A program made the position numbers and the translations under genes. Of a stretch of DNA of 64,000 nt, positions 1 to 6,924 are shown piece by piece. The DNA lies in contig NZ_CAJQNT010000030.1 of assembly GCF_905479755.1 (NCBI RefSeq), positions 33,427 to 97,426 on the forward strand, read 5' to 3'. Every line of letters begins with the position of its first letter. Position 1 is the first letter of the stretch. The notes under the pieces are model-generated. The model did not search any database and was not told the DNA's origin. It saw only the letters and a program-made list of their open reading frames with translations. Origin of the DNA: an uncultured Schumannella sp. GTDB taxonomy: Bacteria > Actinomycetota > Actinomycetes > Actinomycetales > Microbacteriaceae.

Positions 1-1
1 C

Positions 2-1633
2 CACGTGCCCGAATCCCGGCTGGCGGCCGAACTCGAACTCGCCTGGTGGCGTTCGGCGCTCGACGCGCTGCTCGCCGCCGATCGTGCGCTGCTCGGCGCC
101 CAGACCGCCGTGCTCGATCGCCTCGAGGCCGACTTCCGGCTGGTCGACGAGTCGCACACGGCGGGAAGTGCGCGCCTGCTGGCGTGGCAGCTCGCCGAGA
201 ACTGGAAGCTCGGTCTCGTCGATTGGCCCGAAGAGGCCGAGGAACTGAAGCGCCTGCTGCGTCGCGAGCACGTGGAGTCGGGTCGTCTGAACGCCGTCGC
301 CCCGCACCTCGCCCGCACGATTGCGCCGGTCTGGGTCAGCTCCCCGTACGAGATCGACCGCATCTCCGACACGATCCGCTTCGACACGGTGCTGCTGCTG
401 GATGCCGGTGCCACGACTCTCGCCGAGAACGTTGGCGCGATCCGTCGCGCCGCGCAGGTGGTGGCCTTCGGTGACCCCGTGACGCAGACGCCCGCCCCGT
501 TCGCGGTCGGACTCGAACCGGGCTCGGGGCTCGCCGCCGAGAACGCCGGGCTGGACGCGGAAGAACTCGACGCCCTGCACGATCGCTCGGCGCTCGCGCA
601 GCTCGGCGGACTGCTGCCGGAGCTGGCGCTCACGCGCAGCTACCGCGCGGGCGGCGAAGACCTCGCCGAGCTCGTGAACCGACGCTTCTACGGCGGGCGC
701 ATCGACGCGCTGCCCTGGGCGGGAACGTTCCTCGGGCACGGCAGCCTGGTGCTCGACTATGTCGACGGCACGGGGATGCCCGACCCCGACTCGGGCGCGG
801 TGGAAAGCATCGACGCCGAGGTCCAGCGCGTCCTGGAACTCGTCATCGACCACGCCGAGGCGAAGCCGCGCGAGTCGCTCATGGTGGTCACCGCGAGCGC
901 GAAGCATGCCGTTCGCGTCATGCAGGCCGTGCTCGACGCGATGCCGTCGCGCCCCGCGCTCAGCGAATTCGTGATGAGTGAACGTTCCGAGCCGTTCGCC
1001 GTCTCGACGATCGAGAGCGCCGTCGCGCAGAGCCGCGACCGCGTGATCTTCTCGATCGGCTACGGGCGCACCCCGCACGGCCGGGTGCTGAGCGACTTCG
1101 GTGCCCTCGGAAAGCCGGGCGGCGCGCGACTGCTGGCCGTCGCGATGACCCGCGCGCGGCGCTCGCTCGTCATCGTGAGCTGCTTCCGCCCGAGCGACGT
1201 CGACGATGACCGCATGGAGCACGGCGCGATCGCGCTCGCCGAGATCCTCGACGAGATCGAGGCGCGCCGAGCCGAGCCTCCCGTTCCCGACGACTCCGAC
1301 CCGATGCTCGTCGACCTCGCCCGCCGCCTGGCGTCCCGGGGCCTGCGGGTGGCGCTCGGCCACCGCGGCAAGCTCGGGCTGGTGGCGGCGCACGGCGGCA
1401 CCTGCATCGTTGTCGAGACGGATGCCGTGCTGCAGGGGCGCTCGTTGCGCGACGCGTTGCGGCTGCGACCCGAGGTGCTGCGCCGGCTGGGCTGGCACTA
1501 CGCCCGCGTGCACGCGTTCGAGCTGTTCCGCGACCCCGACGCGGTCGCCGATCGCATCGCCAAGCTCGCGGGGCTCGCCGCGGGTCCCGTCACGGAAAGC
1601 ATCCCGGTCGTTGCCAGTGCCGAACGCAACTGA
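2..1633 (+). CDS. Superfamily I DNA/RNA helicase, C-terminal part (5' end outside window)
   Basis: The reading frame is open to the left edge, so only the last ~543 residues of a larger protein are seen. Residues ~290-400 resemble the C-terminal half of UvrD/Dna2-type helicases, including GARLLAVAMTRARRSL, which fits helicase motif VI. The last ~100 residues (after a short acidic linker near residue 425) contain a small alpha/beta domain with IVVETD and a conserved LRRLGWHYARVHAFELF. This matches the MTES_1575-type restriction-endonuclease-like domain found at the end of giant actinobacterial helicases. Walker motifs must lie upstream of the window. The role is probably DNA repair or defence-type processing; the exact function is unknown. 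Its stop is overlapped by the next small gene. Confidence 0.75.
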   Translation, partial: HVPESRLAAELELAWWRSALDALLAADRALLGAQTAVLDRLEADFRLVDESHTAGSARLLAWQLAENWKLGLVDWPEEAEELKRLLRREHVESGRLNAVAPHLARTIAPVWVSSPYEIDRISDTIRFDTVLLLDAGATTLAENVGAIRRAAQVVAFGDPVTQTPAPFAVGLEPGSGLAAENAGLDAEELDALHDRSALAQLGGLLPELALTRSYRAGGEDLAELVNRRFYGGRIDALPWAGTFLGHGSLVLDYVDGTGMPDPDSGAVESIDAEVQRVLELVIDHAEAKPRESLMVVTASAKHAVRVMQAVLDAMPSRPALSEFVMSERSEPFAVSTIESAVAQSRDRVIFSIGYGRTPHGRVLSDFGALGKPGGARLLAVAMTRARRSLVIVSCFRPSDVDDDRMEHGAIALAEILDEIEARRAEPPVPDDSDPMLVDLARRLASRGLRVALGHRGKLGLVAAHGGTCIVVETDAVLQGRSLRDALRLRPEVLRRLGWHYARVHAFELFRDPDAVADRIAKLAGLAAGPVTESIPVVASAERN

Positions 1634-1859
1634 GCCGAACGCAACTGAGCCGAACGCCACTGAGCCGACACCCGACGAGGCGGCGCGCGAGGAAACGACC
1701 CCGGACGCGGAGGACGCGGCTGCGCGCCCGCGCCGACGCCGTCGGGTGACGACGGCCCCGCCGCCGGGGACCGATCCGGAGCCCGCCGCCGAACCCGAGC
1801 GCCATCGCGACGGCGAGAACGACGACCGGCTACGCGGCGACAAGCCGCCGCACTACTAG
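1617..1859 (+). CDS. Small charged protein with N-terminal PNATE repeats
   Basis: This frame runs from GTG 1617 (or TTG 1611) to TAG 1859, ~80 residues, and overlaps the helicase stop by 17 nt in another frame. A GGAAAG sequence at 1594-1599 could serve as ribosome binding site. The start region is a 15-bp tandem repeat that encodes three PNATE units. It is followed by an acidic stretch, an RPRRRRR basic cluster and a C-terminal END-RLRGDKPPHY. A tail ending in KPPHY/KPPHW is, as I recall it, typical of a small conserved Microbacteriaceae protein, which supports reality of the gene. No enzymatic domain is visible. Function is unknown. The start codon is uncertain because the repeat could have expanded recently. 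Confidence 0.6.
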   Translation: MPNATEPNATEPNATEPTPDEAAREETTPDAEDAAARPRRRRRVTTAPPPGTDPEPAAEPERHRDGENDDRLRGDKPPHY

Positions 1860-1876
1860 ACCGGCCGCGACCGGTC
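1859..1876. terminator. Short hairpin between convergent genes
   Basis: GACCGG (1859-1864) and CCGGTC (1871-1876) form a 6-bp stem with a 6-nt loop in the gap between the small gene and mscL, which converge. There is no U-tract. It may act as a weak bidirectional terminator. Confidence 0.35.
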
Positions 1877-1886
1877 GAGGCCTTCG

Positions 1887-2312
1887 CTAGGAGCCGGCCT
1901 GTGCCTTCAGCAGGTCGCGGATCTCGGTGAGCAGCTCCTGCTCGGTCGGCGGCACATCCTCCGCGACCGCGGGCTCGCCGGCCGCGGCGCGCTCCTCGGC
2001 GCGGCGGCGGAAGATGTTCATCGGGAGGACGACGCCGAAGTAGATCACGGCCGCCACCAGGACGAACTGGATGAGCGCCGAGAGCACGAGGCCCCAGGCG
2101 AGCACGATGGCCTCCTGGTCACCGCTCGCCTCGCGCAGCGTGATGCCCACGGTGGCGATCGCATCCGCGTTGAAGAGGATCGCGATGACGGGGTTGAACA
2201 CGCCCGAGACGAGCGCGTTGACGATCGCCGTGAACGCCGCACCGATGACGACCGCGACGGCGAGGTCGATCACGTTGCCGCGGACGATGAATTCCTTGAA
2301 TCCCTTGAACAT
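1887..2312 (-). CDS. mscL: Large-conductance mechanosensitive channel MscL
   Basis: The 141-residue protein is the usual MscL size. It opens with the amphipathic helix MFKGFKEFIVRGNVIDLAVA, followed by TM1 (~16-47), a periplasmic loop, TM2 (~73-97) and a charged cytoplasmic helix ending in a TEQELLTEIRDLLK bundle. It forms a homopentameric channel in the cytoplasmic membrane that opens under hypo-osmotic tension and releases solutes. The gene lies just downstream of an FmdB-type gene on the same strand (25-nt gap). A GGAG-like sequence precedes the ATG. Confidence 0.97.
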   Translation of the reverse strand: MFKGFKEFIVRGNVIDLAVAVVIGAAFTAIVNALVSGVFNPVIAILFNADAIATVGITLREASGDQEAIVLAWGLVLSALIQFVLVAAVIYFGVVLPMNIFRRRAEERAAAGEPAVAEDVPPTEQELLTEIRDLLKAQAGS

Positions 2313-2337
2313 GGGAGCTCCTTTCGAGAGGCGGGGA

Positions 2338-2631
2338 TCAGCTCGCCGACGCGGAGGACGCGGCGGGAGCCGCGGCGCTCGAACCCGAGTCGGACTTCGC
2401 GCCGGAACTGCTGCTGCCGGAGCTGCTGCCGCCGCTTCCCGAGCCGCTCGAGGCGGCGCGGCTGTCGGTGCGGTAGAAGCCCGAGCCGTTGAAGGTGACG
2501 CCGACCGCGTTGAACAGCTTGCGCAGCTTGCCCTGGCAGGTGGGGCACTCGGTGAGCGAATCGTCGGTGAACGACTGCTGGATGTCGAAAGCGGTGCCGC
2601 ACTCGGTGCAGCGGTACGAATAGGTGGGCAT
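2338..2631 (-). CDS. FmdB-family zinc ribbon protein
   Basis: The first ~45 residues form a zinc ribbon with two CxxC knuckles (CTEC and CPTC) in the MPTYSYRCTECG context that defines the FmdB/CxxC_CXXC_SSSS family. The remaining half is a low-complexity Ser/Gly/Ala tail, which is common in this family. The biochemical role of FmdB-type regulators is poorly known. It sits between the 5-formyl-THF cyclo-ligase gene and mscL, all on the minus strand, and probably forms an operon with them. Confidence 0.9.
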   Translation of the reverse strand: MPTYSYRCTECGTAFDIQQSFTDDSLTECPTCQGKLRKLFNAVGVTFNGSGFYRTDSRAASSGSGSGGSSSGSSSSGAKSDSGSSAAAPAASSASAS

Positions 2632-2656
2632 ACGTCCTCAGGGGTCCCGGTCGGGC

Positions 2657-3247
2657 TCAGTCGTGGTCAGAAAAAGTCACGATGCCACGAGGCATCACCA
2701 CCCCGTCGACGGGGACGTCGTGACGTTCCCGCGGGACGGAGTCGACGAGCTCCTCGTCGAAGATCACAGCATAAACGGGCGGGCAGCGCTCCATGGATCC
2801 GAGCGTCTTATCGAAGTAGCCCTGGCCCCAGCCCATCCGCGTGCCGTCCGGGCCGACGCAGGCGGCCGGCACCAGGATCAGATCGACGTCGTTGATCGCG
2901 ATCGGGCCGAGCAGTTCGCCGCCCGAGGTCGGCATCCCGACCGCATCGAGTTCTTCGTGCTCGTCGTCGAACGGCGCCCAGTCGAGCAGGCCGTCCTCAC
3001 GCGAGACCGGCAACAGCACCTGGATGCCCGCCCCCTCGGCCCAGCGCAGGAACTCGCGCGTCCCCGGCTCGTCGGGCAACGACAGGTAGGCCGAGAGCGA
3101 CGCGGCGCCGGTCTGCTCGACGAGTGCGCGCAGTTGCGCCGTGAGCGCCGCCTCGGCGTTCTGCCGCTCCGTCGAGGTGCGAATGCGGCGTCGCTCGCGC
3201 AGCTCCGCGCGCAGAGCGCGCTTTTCGTCCGCTACCACGTCCGGCAT
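2657..3247 (-). CDS. 5-formyltetrahydrofolate cyclo-ligase
   Basis: At 196 residues this is the typical size. The N-terminal ADEKRALRAELRERRR helix and the C-terminal MGWGQGYFDKTLG signature (ATP/phosphate binding loop of the family) identify it. It converts 5-formyl-THF to 5,10-methenyl-THF with ATP, recycling a dead-end folate in the cytoplasm. A TAGACT hexamer (minus strand, 3254-3259) lies 6 nt before the ATG and no Shine-Dalgarno sequence is seen, which suggests a leaderless transcript. The gene is divergent from galU, and the two promoters share a 42-bp gap. Confidence 0.94.
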   Translation of the reverse strand: MPDVVADEKRALRAELRERRRIRTSTERQNAEAALTAQLRALVEQTGAASLSAYLSLPDEPGTREFLRWAEGAGIQVLLPVSREDGLLDWAPFDDEHEELDAVGMPTSGGELLGPIAINDVDLILVPAACVGPDGTRMGWGQGYFDKTLGSMERCPPVYAVIFDEELVDSVPRERHDVPVDGVVMPRGIVTFSDHD

Positions 3248-3289
3248 CCTCCGAGTCTACGGGGCTCGGAGACAGATAACCTTGTCGGC

Positions 3290-4186
3290 ATGACTTCACG
3301 GATCACCAAGGCCGTCATCCCCGCCGCCGGAATGGGCACGCGCTTCCTTCCCGCCACGAAAGCGATGCCGAAGGAGATGCTTCCGGTCGTGGATGCTCCC
3401 GCCATCCAGTACGTCGTGCAGGAGGCGGTCGCGGCCGGTCTCCATGACGTGCTCATGATCACGGGGCGCAACAAGAACGCGCTCGAGAACCACTTCGACC
3501 GGGTCGGGGAACTCGAGCAGATCCTGATGGACAAGGGCGACACCGCGAAGCTCGCCAAGGTGAAGTACGCCACCGACCTCGCCGACGTCCACTACGTGCG
3601 CCAGGGTGACCCGAAGGGTCTCGGCCACGCGGTGTTGCGCGCCAAGATGCACGTCGGTCGCGAGCCCTTCGCGGTGCTCCTCGGCGACGACATCATCGAC
3701 GACCGCGACGTGCTGCTCAGCCGCATGCTCGAGGTTCAGCAGCAGCGCAACACCTCCGTCGTCGCCCTCCTCGAGGTCGACCCGAGCGCCACCCACCTCT
3801 ACGGCATCGCGACCGTCGAGAACACCGACGAAGACGATGTCGTGCGCATCACCGGCATGGTCGAGAAGCCCCCGCCGGGCGAAGCCCCCTCGAACCTCGC
3901 GATCATCGGTCGCTACGTGTTGCGCCCCGAGGTGTTCGACGTGCTCGAGCACACGGCGCCGGGCAAGGGCAACGAGATTCAGCTCACCGATGCGCTGCAG
4001 GAGATGGCGGCCGACACCGAGAACCTCGGCGGCGTCTACGGAGTCGTCTTCCGCGGTCGGCGCTACGACACCGGCGACAAGCTCGACTACCTGAAGGCGA
4101 TCGTCCAGCTGGCCAGCGACCGCTCCGACCTGGGCCCCGATTTCCGTCCCTGGCTCAAAGAGTTCGCCGCTACGCTGACCGAGTGA
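3290..4186 (+). CDS. galU: UTP-glucose-1-phosphate uridylyltransferase
   Basis: The 298-residue protein has the GalU nucleotidyltransferase signature near its N-terminus (PAAGMGTRFLPATKAMPKEM), the LPVVDAPAIQYVV loop, the LGDDIID metal site and VEKPPPGEAPSNLAIIGRY. It makes UDP-glucose from UTP and glucose-1-phosphate for cell-wall and glycolipid synthesis. ATG 3290 is chosen because the family starts there and because TAACCT (3277-3282) lies 7 nt upstream, consistent with a leaderless mRNA. The stop overlaps the next gene by 4 nt (GTGA), so the two are translationally coupled. Confidence 0.97.
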   Translation: MTSRITKAVIPAAGMGTRFLPATKAMPKEMLPVVDAPAIQYVVQEAVAAGLHDVLMITGRNKNALENHFDRVGELEQILMDKGDTAKLAKVKYATDLADVHYVRQGDPKGLGHAVLRAKMHVGREPFAVLLGDDIIDDRDVLLSRMLEVQQQRNTSVVALLEVDPSATHLYGIATVENTDEDDVVRITGMVEKPPPGEAPSNLAIIGRYVLRPEVFDVLEHTAPGKGNEIQLTDALQEMAADTENLGGVYGVVFRGRRYDTGDKLDYLKAIVQLASDRSDLGPDFRPWLKEFAATLTE

Positions 4187-4833
4187 GCAGTATTCCGACG
4201 CTGCGCGAGGGCGAGGTCACGATCCGCCCCATTCGCGTGCGGGATGCCCGGGCGCTGGAGCGCGAACTGGTCACCAACCGGCGCTGGTTGCGTCCGTGGG
4301 AGGCGACCAACCCGCACGGACCGCTGTCCTTCGACACCCGCGCGGGCATCCGCTCGCTGCTGTCCAACGCGCGCGCCGGGTCGGGGCTGCCGTTCGCCGT
4401 CGAGTTGGGCGGCGAATTCGTCGGGCAGCTGAACATCTCGGGGATCAGCTACGGCTCGCTCTCCTCGGCGACCATCGGGTACTGGGTCGCGGAACGCACG
4501 GCGGGCCGGGGCGTGACCCCGACCGCCGTCGCTCTCGCGACCGACCACTGCTTCTTCGGGGTGGGGCTGCATCGCATGGAGATCTGCATCCGTCCCGAGA
4601 ACGCGGCCTCGCTGCGCGTGGTCGAGAAACTCGGCTTCCGCTACGAGGGGCTGCGCCGCCGGTTCATCCACATCAACGGCGACTGGCGCGACCACTTCTG
4701 CTTCGCGCTCACCGTCGAAGAGGTGCCGCAGGGCGTGCTGCGTCGCTGGCTCGACGGCAAGGTGCCCGCCGGCGCCGGGCGCGTCCCCGACGTCGACCGG
4801 CACCTGGCGAAGGCGCCGCCGCGTTTCAGTTAG
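4183..4833 (+). CDS. GNAT acetyltransferase, RimJ/RimL type
   Basis: This 216-residue protein has the RimJ/RimL-like acetyl-CoA fold: TIRPIRVRDARALERELV at the start, IGYWVAERTAGRG at the pyrophosphate loop, and MEICIRPENAASLRVVEKLGF at the end of the core. Such enzymes N-acetylate ribosomal proteins or small amines; the substrate here cannot be read from sequence. GTG 4183 overlaps the galU stop (GTGA), so expression should follow galU. It converges with the next gene with only 3 nt between them. Confidence 0.9.
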   Translation: MSSIPTLREGEVTIRPIRVRDARALERELVTNRRWLRPWEATNPHGPLSFDTRAGIRSLLSNARAGSGLPFAVELGGEFVGQLNISGISYGSLSSATIGYWVAERTAGRGVTPTAVALATDHCFFGVGLHRMEICIRPENAASLRVVEKLGFRYEGLRRRFIHINGDWRDHFCFALTVEEVPQGVLRRWLDGKVPAGAGRVPDVDRHLAKAPPRFS

Positions 4834-4836
4834 CGC

Positions 4837-5532
4837 CTACAGCGAGATGAACGGGATCGCGAGCGTGAGGCCGAGCGCCAGCACGTAGATCGCGCCGCCG
4901 ACCGCGATCAGCACGTACTGCATCCGGCGCTGAGCGAGCACGGCCGCGACACCCAGGAGGAACAGCGTGATCGCCATCAGCACCGTGTTCAGGGTCAACC
5001 GGTCGCTGAACGAGTTCGCGGCGTCACCCTGTGCAAGGAACGCGGCGCTCTCGTCGTCGAGCTCAGCCCAGGCGCCGAACAGCGCGGCCTCGTAGTCGTC
5101 CGAGTCGAACGGGCTGGTGTAGGTGCCTGGATCGGCGTCGTTCTGCTCCTGCGACCAGATGATCGCGGCATCCAGATCCTCGCCCACGGAGACGAAGTAG
5201 AGGGTGTCAAACTTGGCGTTCGCGGCGGCGGCCGTTTCGGCATCCGAGCTCTCCATGTCGATGCTCAACTCGGTCAGTCGGGCCCAGGTCTGCACATCCT
5301 GGATGTACTGCTGGTTGGCCTCCAGGTAGAGCGACTCGGCCTCGGTCTGGGCCGCCTGGCCCTTCGAGTAGTTGCCCGCCATGCTGCTGTCGTAGAGCGC
5401 CGCCTGGAACGAGGCGTAGGCGGTCGTCACCGACACGATGCCGAGCAGAATCACGATGACGAGTTCGACGTTGCCGAACAGTGAGGCGAGGCGCTTCGGG
5501 GCGCCCGGGGTCTCAGGGGCGAGCTCGGCCAT
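4837..5532 (-). CDS. Membrane protein of unknown function, three predicted TM helices
   Basis: The protein is ~231 residues from ATG 5532. That start is preferred over TTG 5544 because a GGAG sequence sits 7 nt before it. One TM segment is near the N-terminus (ELVIVILLGIVSVTTAYASF). A long soluble Glu/Gln/Asp-rich helical region follows (~45-165), then two C-terminal TM helices (TVLMAITLFLLGVAAVLA and YVLIAVGGAIYVLALGLTLA). The layout resembles DUF4337-like proteins, but I do not assign a function. The soluble part probably faces the outside between TM1 and TM2. Confidence 0.8.
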   Translation of the reverse strand: MAELAPETPGAPKRLASLFGNVELVIVILLGIVSVTTAYASFQAALYDSSMAGNYSKGQAAQTEAESLYLEANQQYIQDVQTWARLTELSIDMESSDAETAAAANAKFDTLYFVSVGEDLDAAIIWSQEQNDADPGTYTSPFDSDDYEAALFGAWAELDDESAAFLAQGDAANSFSDRLTLNTVLMAITLFLLGVAAVLAQRRMQYVLIAVGGAIYVLALGLTLAIPFISL

Positions 5533-5658
5533 GCCGGTCTCCAATCAGATCTCAGGGATGCGGCAGCGGCCGTGACTGGAGCATATTGCCAGCCGGGTAC
5601 CAGACTTCGCGCCGCGCGCCTTCAGGCTGACGCGTGTCGCGCTCCGTACCCTCAATGC

Positions 5659-6630
5659 ATGGATCTGACAGGGGCGAGCACGACGGTCATGCTGGCCGCC
5701 GCGGCACTCCTGTGGTTCTTCTACTTCGTGCCGAGCTGGATTCGGCGCCGCGAATACCTGGCGACCGAGCGCACCGCGACCCGCTTGCAGCAGACGATGC
5801 GCGTGCTGGCCGAGACGGCGGAGGTGCCGGAGACGGTGCGCGTCGAGGCGAGCATCCATGAGGCGGCGAAGCAGGAACGGATCCGTCTCGCGCTCGAGCG
5901 GCAGTCCGCACGCGCGGCGCTGCGCGAGGCCGAGGCGGCGGCGCGCGCCCAGCGCGAGATCGAGCAGGCCCGCACCCAGACCGACAAGCTGCGCGCCCGC
6001 ACGGTGTCGGCGCCGCGCGACGGCATGATCTCGCTCACGCAACGACTGCGTCGCACTCGCCGCGCGGCTGGGCTGCTGCTACTCGCGGCGCTCGTGGTCG
6101 CGGGCGCGCAGCTCTGGGTGAGCGCGTCGTCCGCGTTCGTGCCCGGCGCGGTCGTGCTGCTGACCGGATGCGCCGTCGCCGCGATGGCGTCGCTCATCGT
6201 GCAGGCGCGGGTGCGGGTGCGCCTGGCGAGCGTCCAGCGCGTTGTTCCGAGTGCGCCTCGCGTCGCCCGCCCGGTGGATGTGCCCCTCGACGCGGCGCGC
6301 GAGCCGCGAGTGTGGACGCCGGTTCCGTTGCCGAAGCCGATCTACGTCGAGCACCCGCACGCGGCGCGTGTGCGCCCGACGCTCGGCGCGCCGACGATGG
6401 ACTCGGCGGCGCTCCTGCGCGCGGCCGCGGCGGAAGCCGAACGAGCGCAACGAGAGAGCCCGGAGGCGCCCGCGGTCGTGTCGATCACCTCGCGCACGCC
6501 GGCGCAGAAACCGGCGGCCCCGCAGGCCCCGGCGCCGAGCCGCTACGCGCGCATGGGGATCGTGGACGACGCGCTCACCGCGGCGCCCGACCTCGACGAG
6601 GTGCTGCGCCGCCGCCGCAACGTCGGCTAA
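5659..6630 (+). CDS. Conserved membrane protein with coiled coil (unknown function)
   Basis: The 323-residue protein begins with a TM segment (VMLAAAALLWFFYFVPSWI). A charged Arg/Glu/Ala coiled-coil region follows (~35-110), then a TM pair around 132-180 (AAGLLLLAALVVAGAQLWV and AVVLLTGCAVAAMASLIV), and an Ala/Pro-rich cytoplasmic tail ending in APDLDEVLRRRRNVG. As I recall, homologues in Microbacteriaceae are often labelled large exoprotein without experimental basis. ATG 5659 is 6 nt after TACCCT (5647-5652), a leaderless arrangement. The gene is divergent from the three-TM protein. Confidence 0.8.
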   Translation: MDLTGASTTVMLAAAALLWFFYFVPSWIRRREYLATERTATRLQQTMRVLAETAEVPETVRVEASIHEAAKQERIRLALERQSARAALREAEAAARAQREIEQARTQTDKLRARTVSAPRDGMISLTQRLRRTRRAAGLLLLAALVVAGAQLWVSASSAFVPGAVVLLTGCAVAAMASLIVQARVRVRLASVQRVVPSAPRVARPVDVPLDAAREPRVWTPVPLPKPIYVEHPHAARVRPTLGAPTMDSAALLRAAAAEAERAQRESPEAPAVVSITSRTPAQKPAAPQAPAPSRYARMGIVDDALTAAPDLDEVLRRRRNVG

Positions 6631-6667
6631 CGATCCGCCGCCTGGCGCAGCCGCCTCCCGCCTCCCA

Positions 6668-6766
6668 CCTGCTGCTACTGGCTTGCCGCGTCCCGCCTGC
6701 TGCTACTGGCTTGCCGCGTCCCGCCTGCCGCTACTGGCCTGCCGCGTCCCGCGTCCCGCGTCCCGC
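6668..6766. repeat. 28-bp tandem repeat (three copies) plus CCCGCGT heptamers
   Basis: Three consecutive 28-bp units lie at 6668-6695, 6696-6723 and 6724-6751. The first two are identical and the third differs at two positions. Each contains GCTACTGGC and ends GCCGCGTCCCG. A run of CGCGTCC heptamers follows at 6741-6766. The array is in the gap between the coiled-coil membrane protein and the P-type ATPase (convergent 3' ends). No gene is evident here. It looks like a minisatellite-type slippage array. Confidence 0.85.
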
Positions 6767-6785
6767 TTGCCGCCTGCTGCCCTCC

Positions 6786-6910
6786 CGAAAGTCGGAAACC
6801 CCGCCGACTCGTCCATGGGTCGTGGACGGTGGGCCCGATTCTCCGACTTTGCGCGCGGCGGCGCGGAGGCGCGGAGGCGCGGCGGCGCGGAGGCGCGGCG
6901 GCGCGGGCGG
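6786..6910. repeat. Inverted repeat and GCGCGGAGG/GCGCGGCGG array
   Basis: AAAGTCGGA near 6788 and TCCGACTTT near 6842 form a 9-bp inverted repeat with a ~45-nt spacer. Directly after it, 6851-6910 is a purine-rich array of 8-9 bp units (GCGCGGAGG and GCGCGGCGG). Together with the 28-bp array this fills the 294-bp gap between convergent genes. No coding signal was found. The inverted repeat could terminate transcription from either side. Confidence 0.6.
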
Positions 6911-6924
6911 AATCGGGGGGACGT

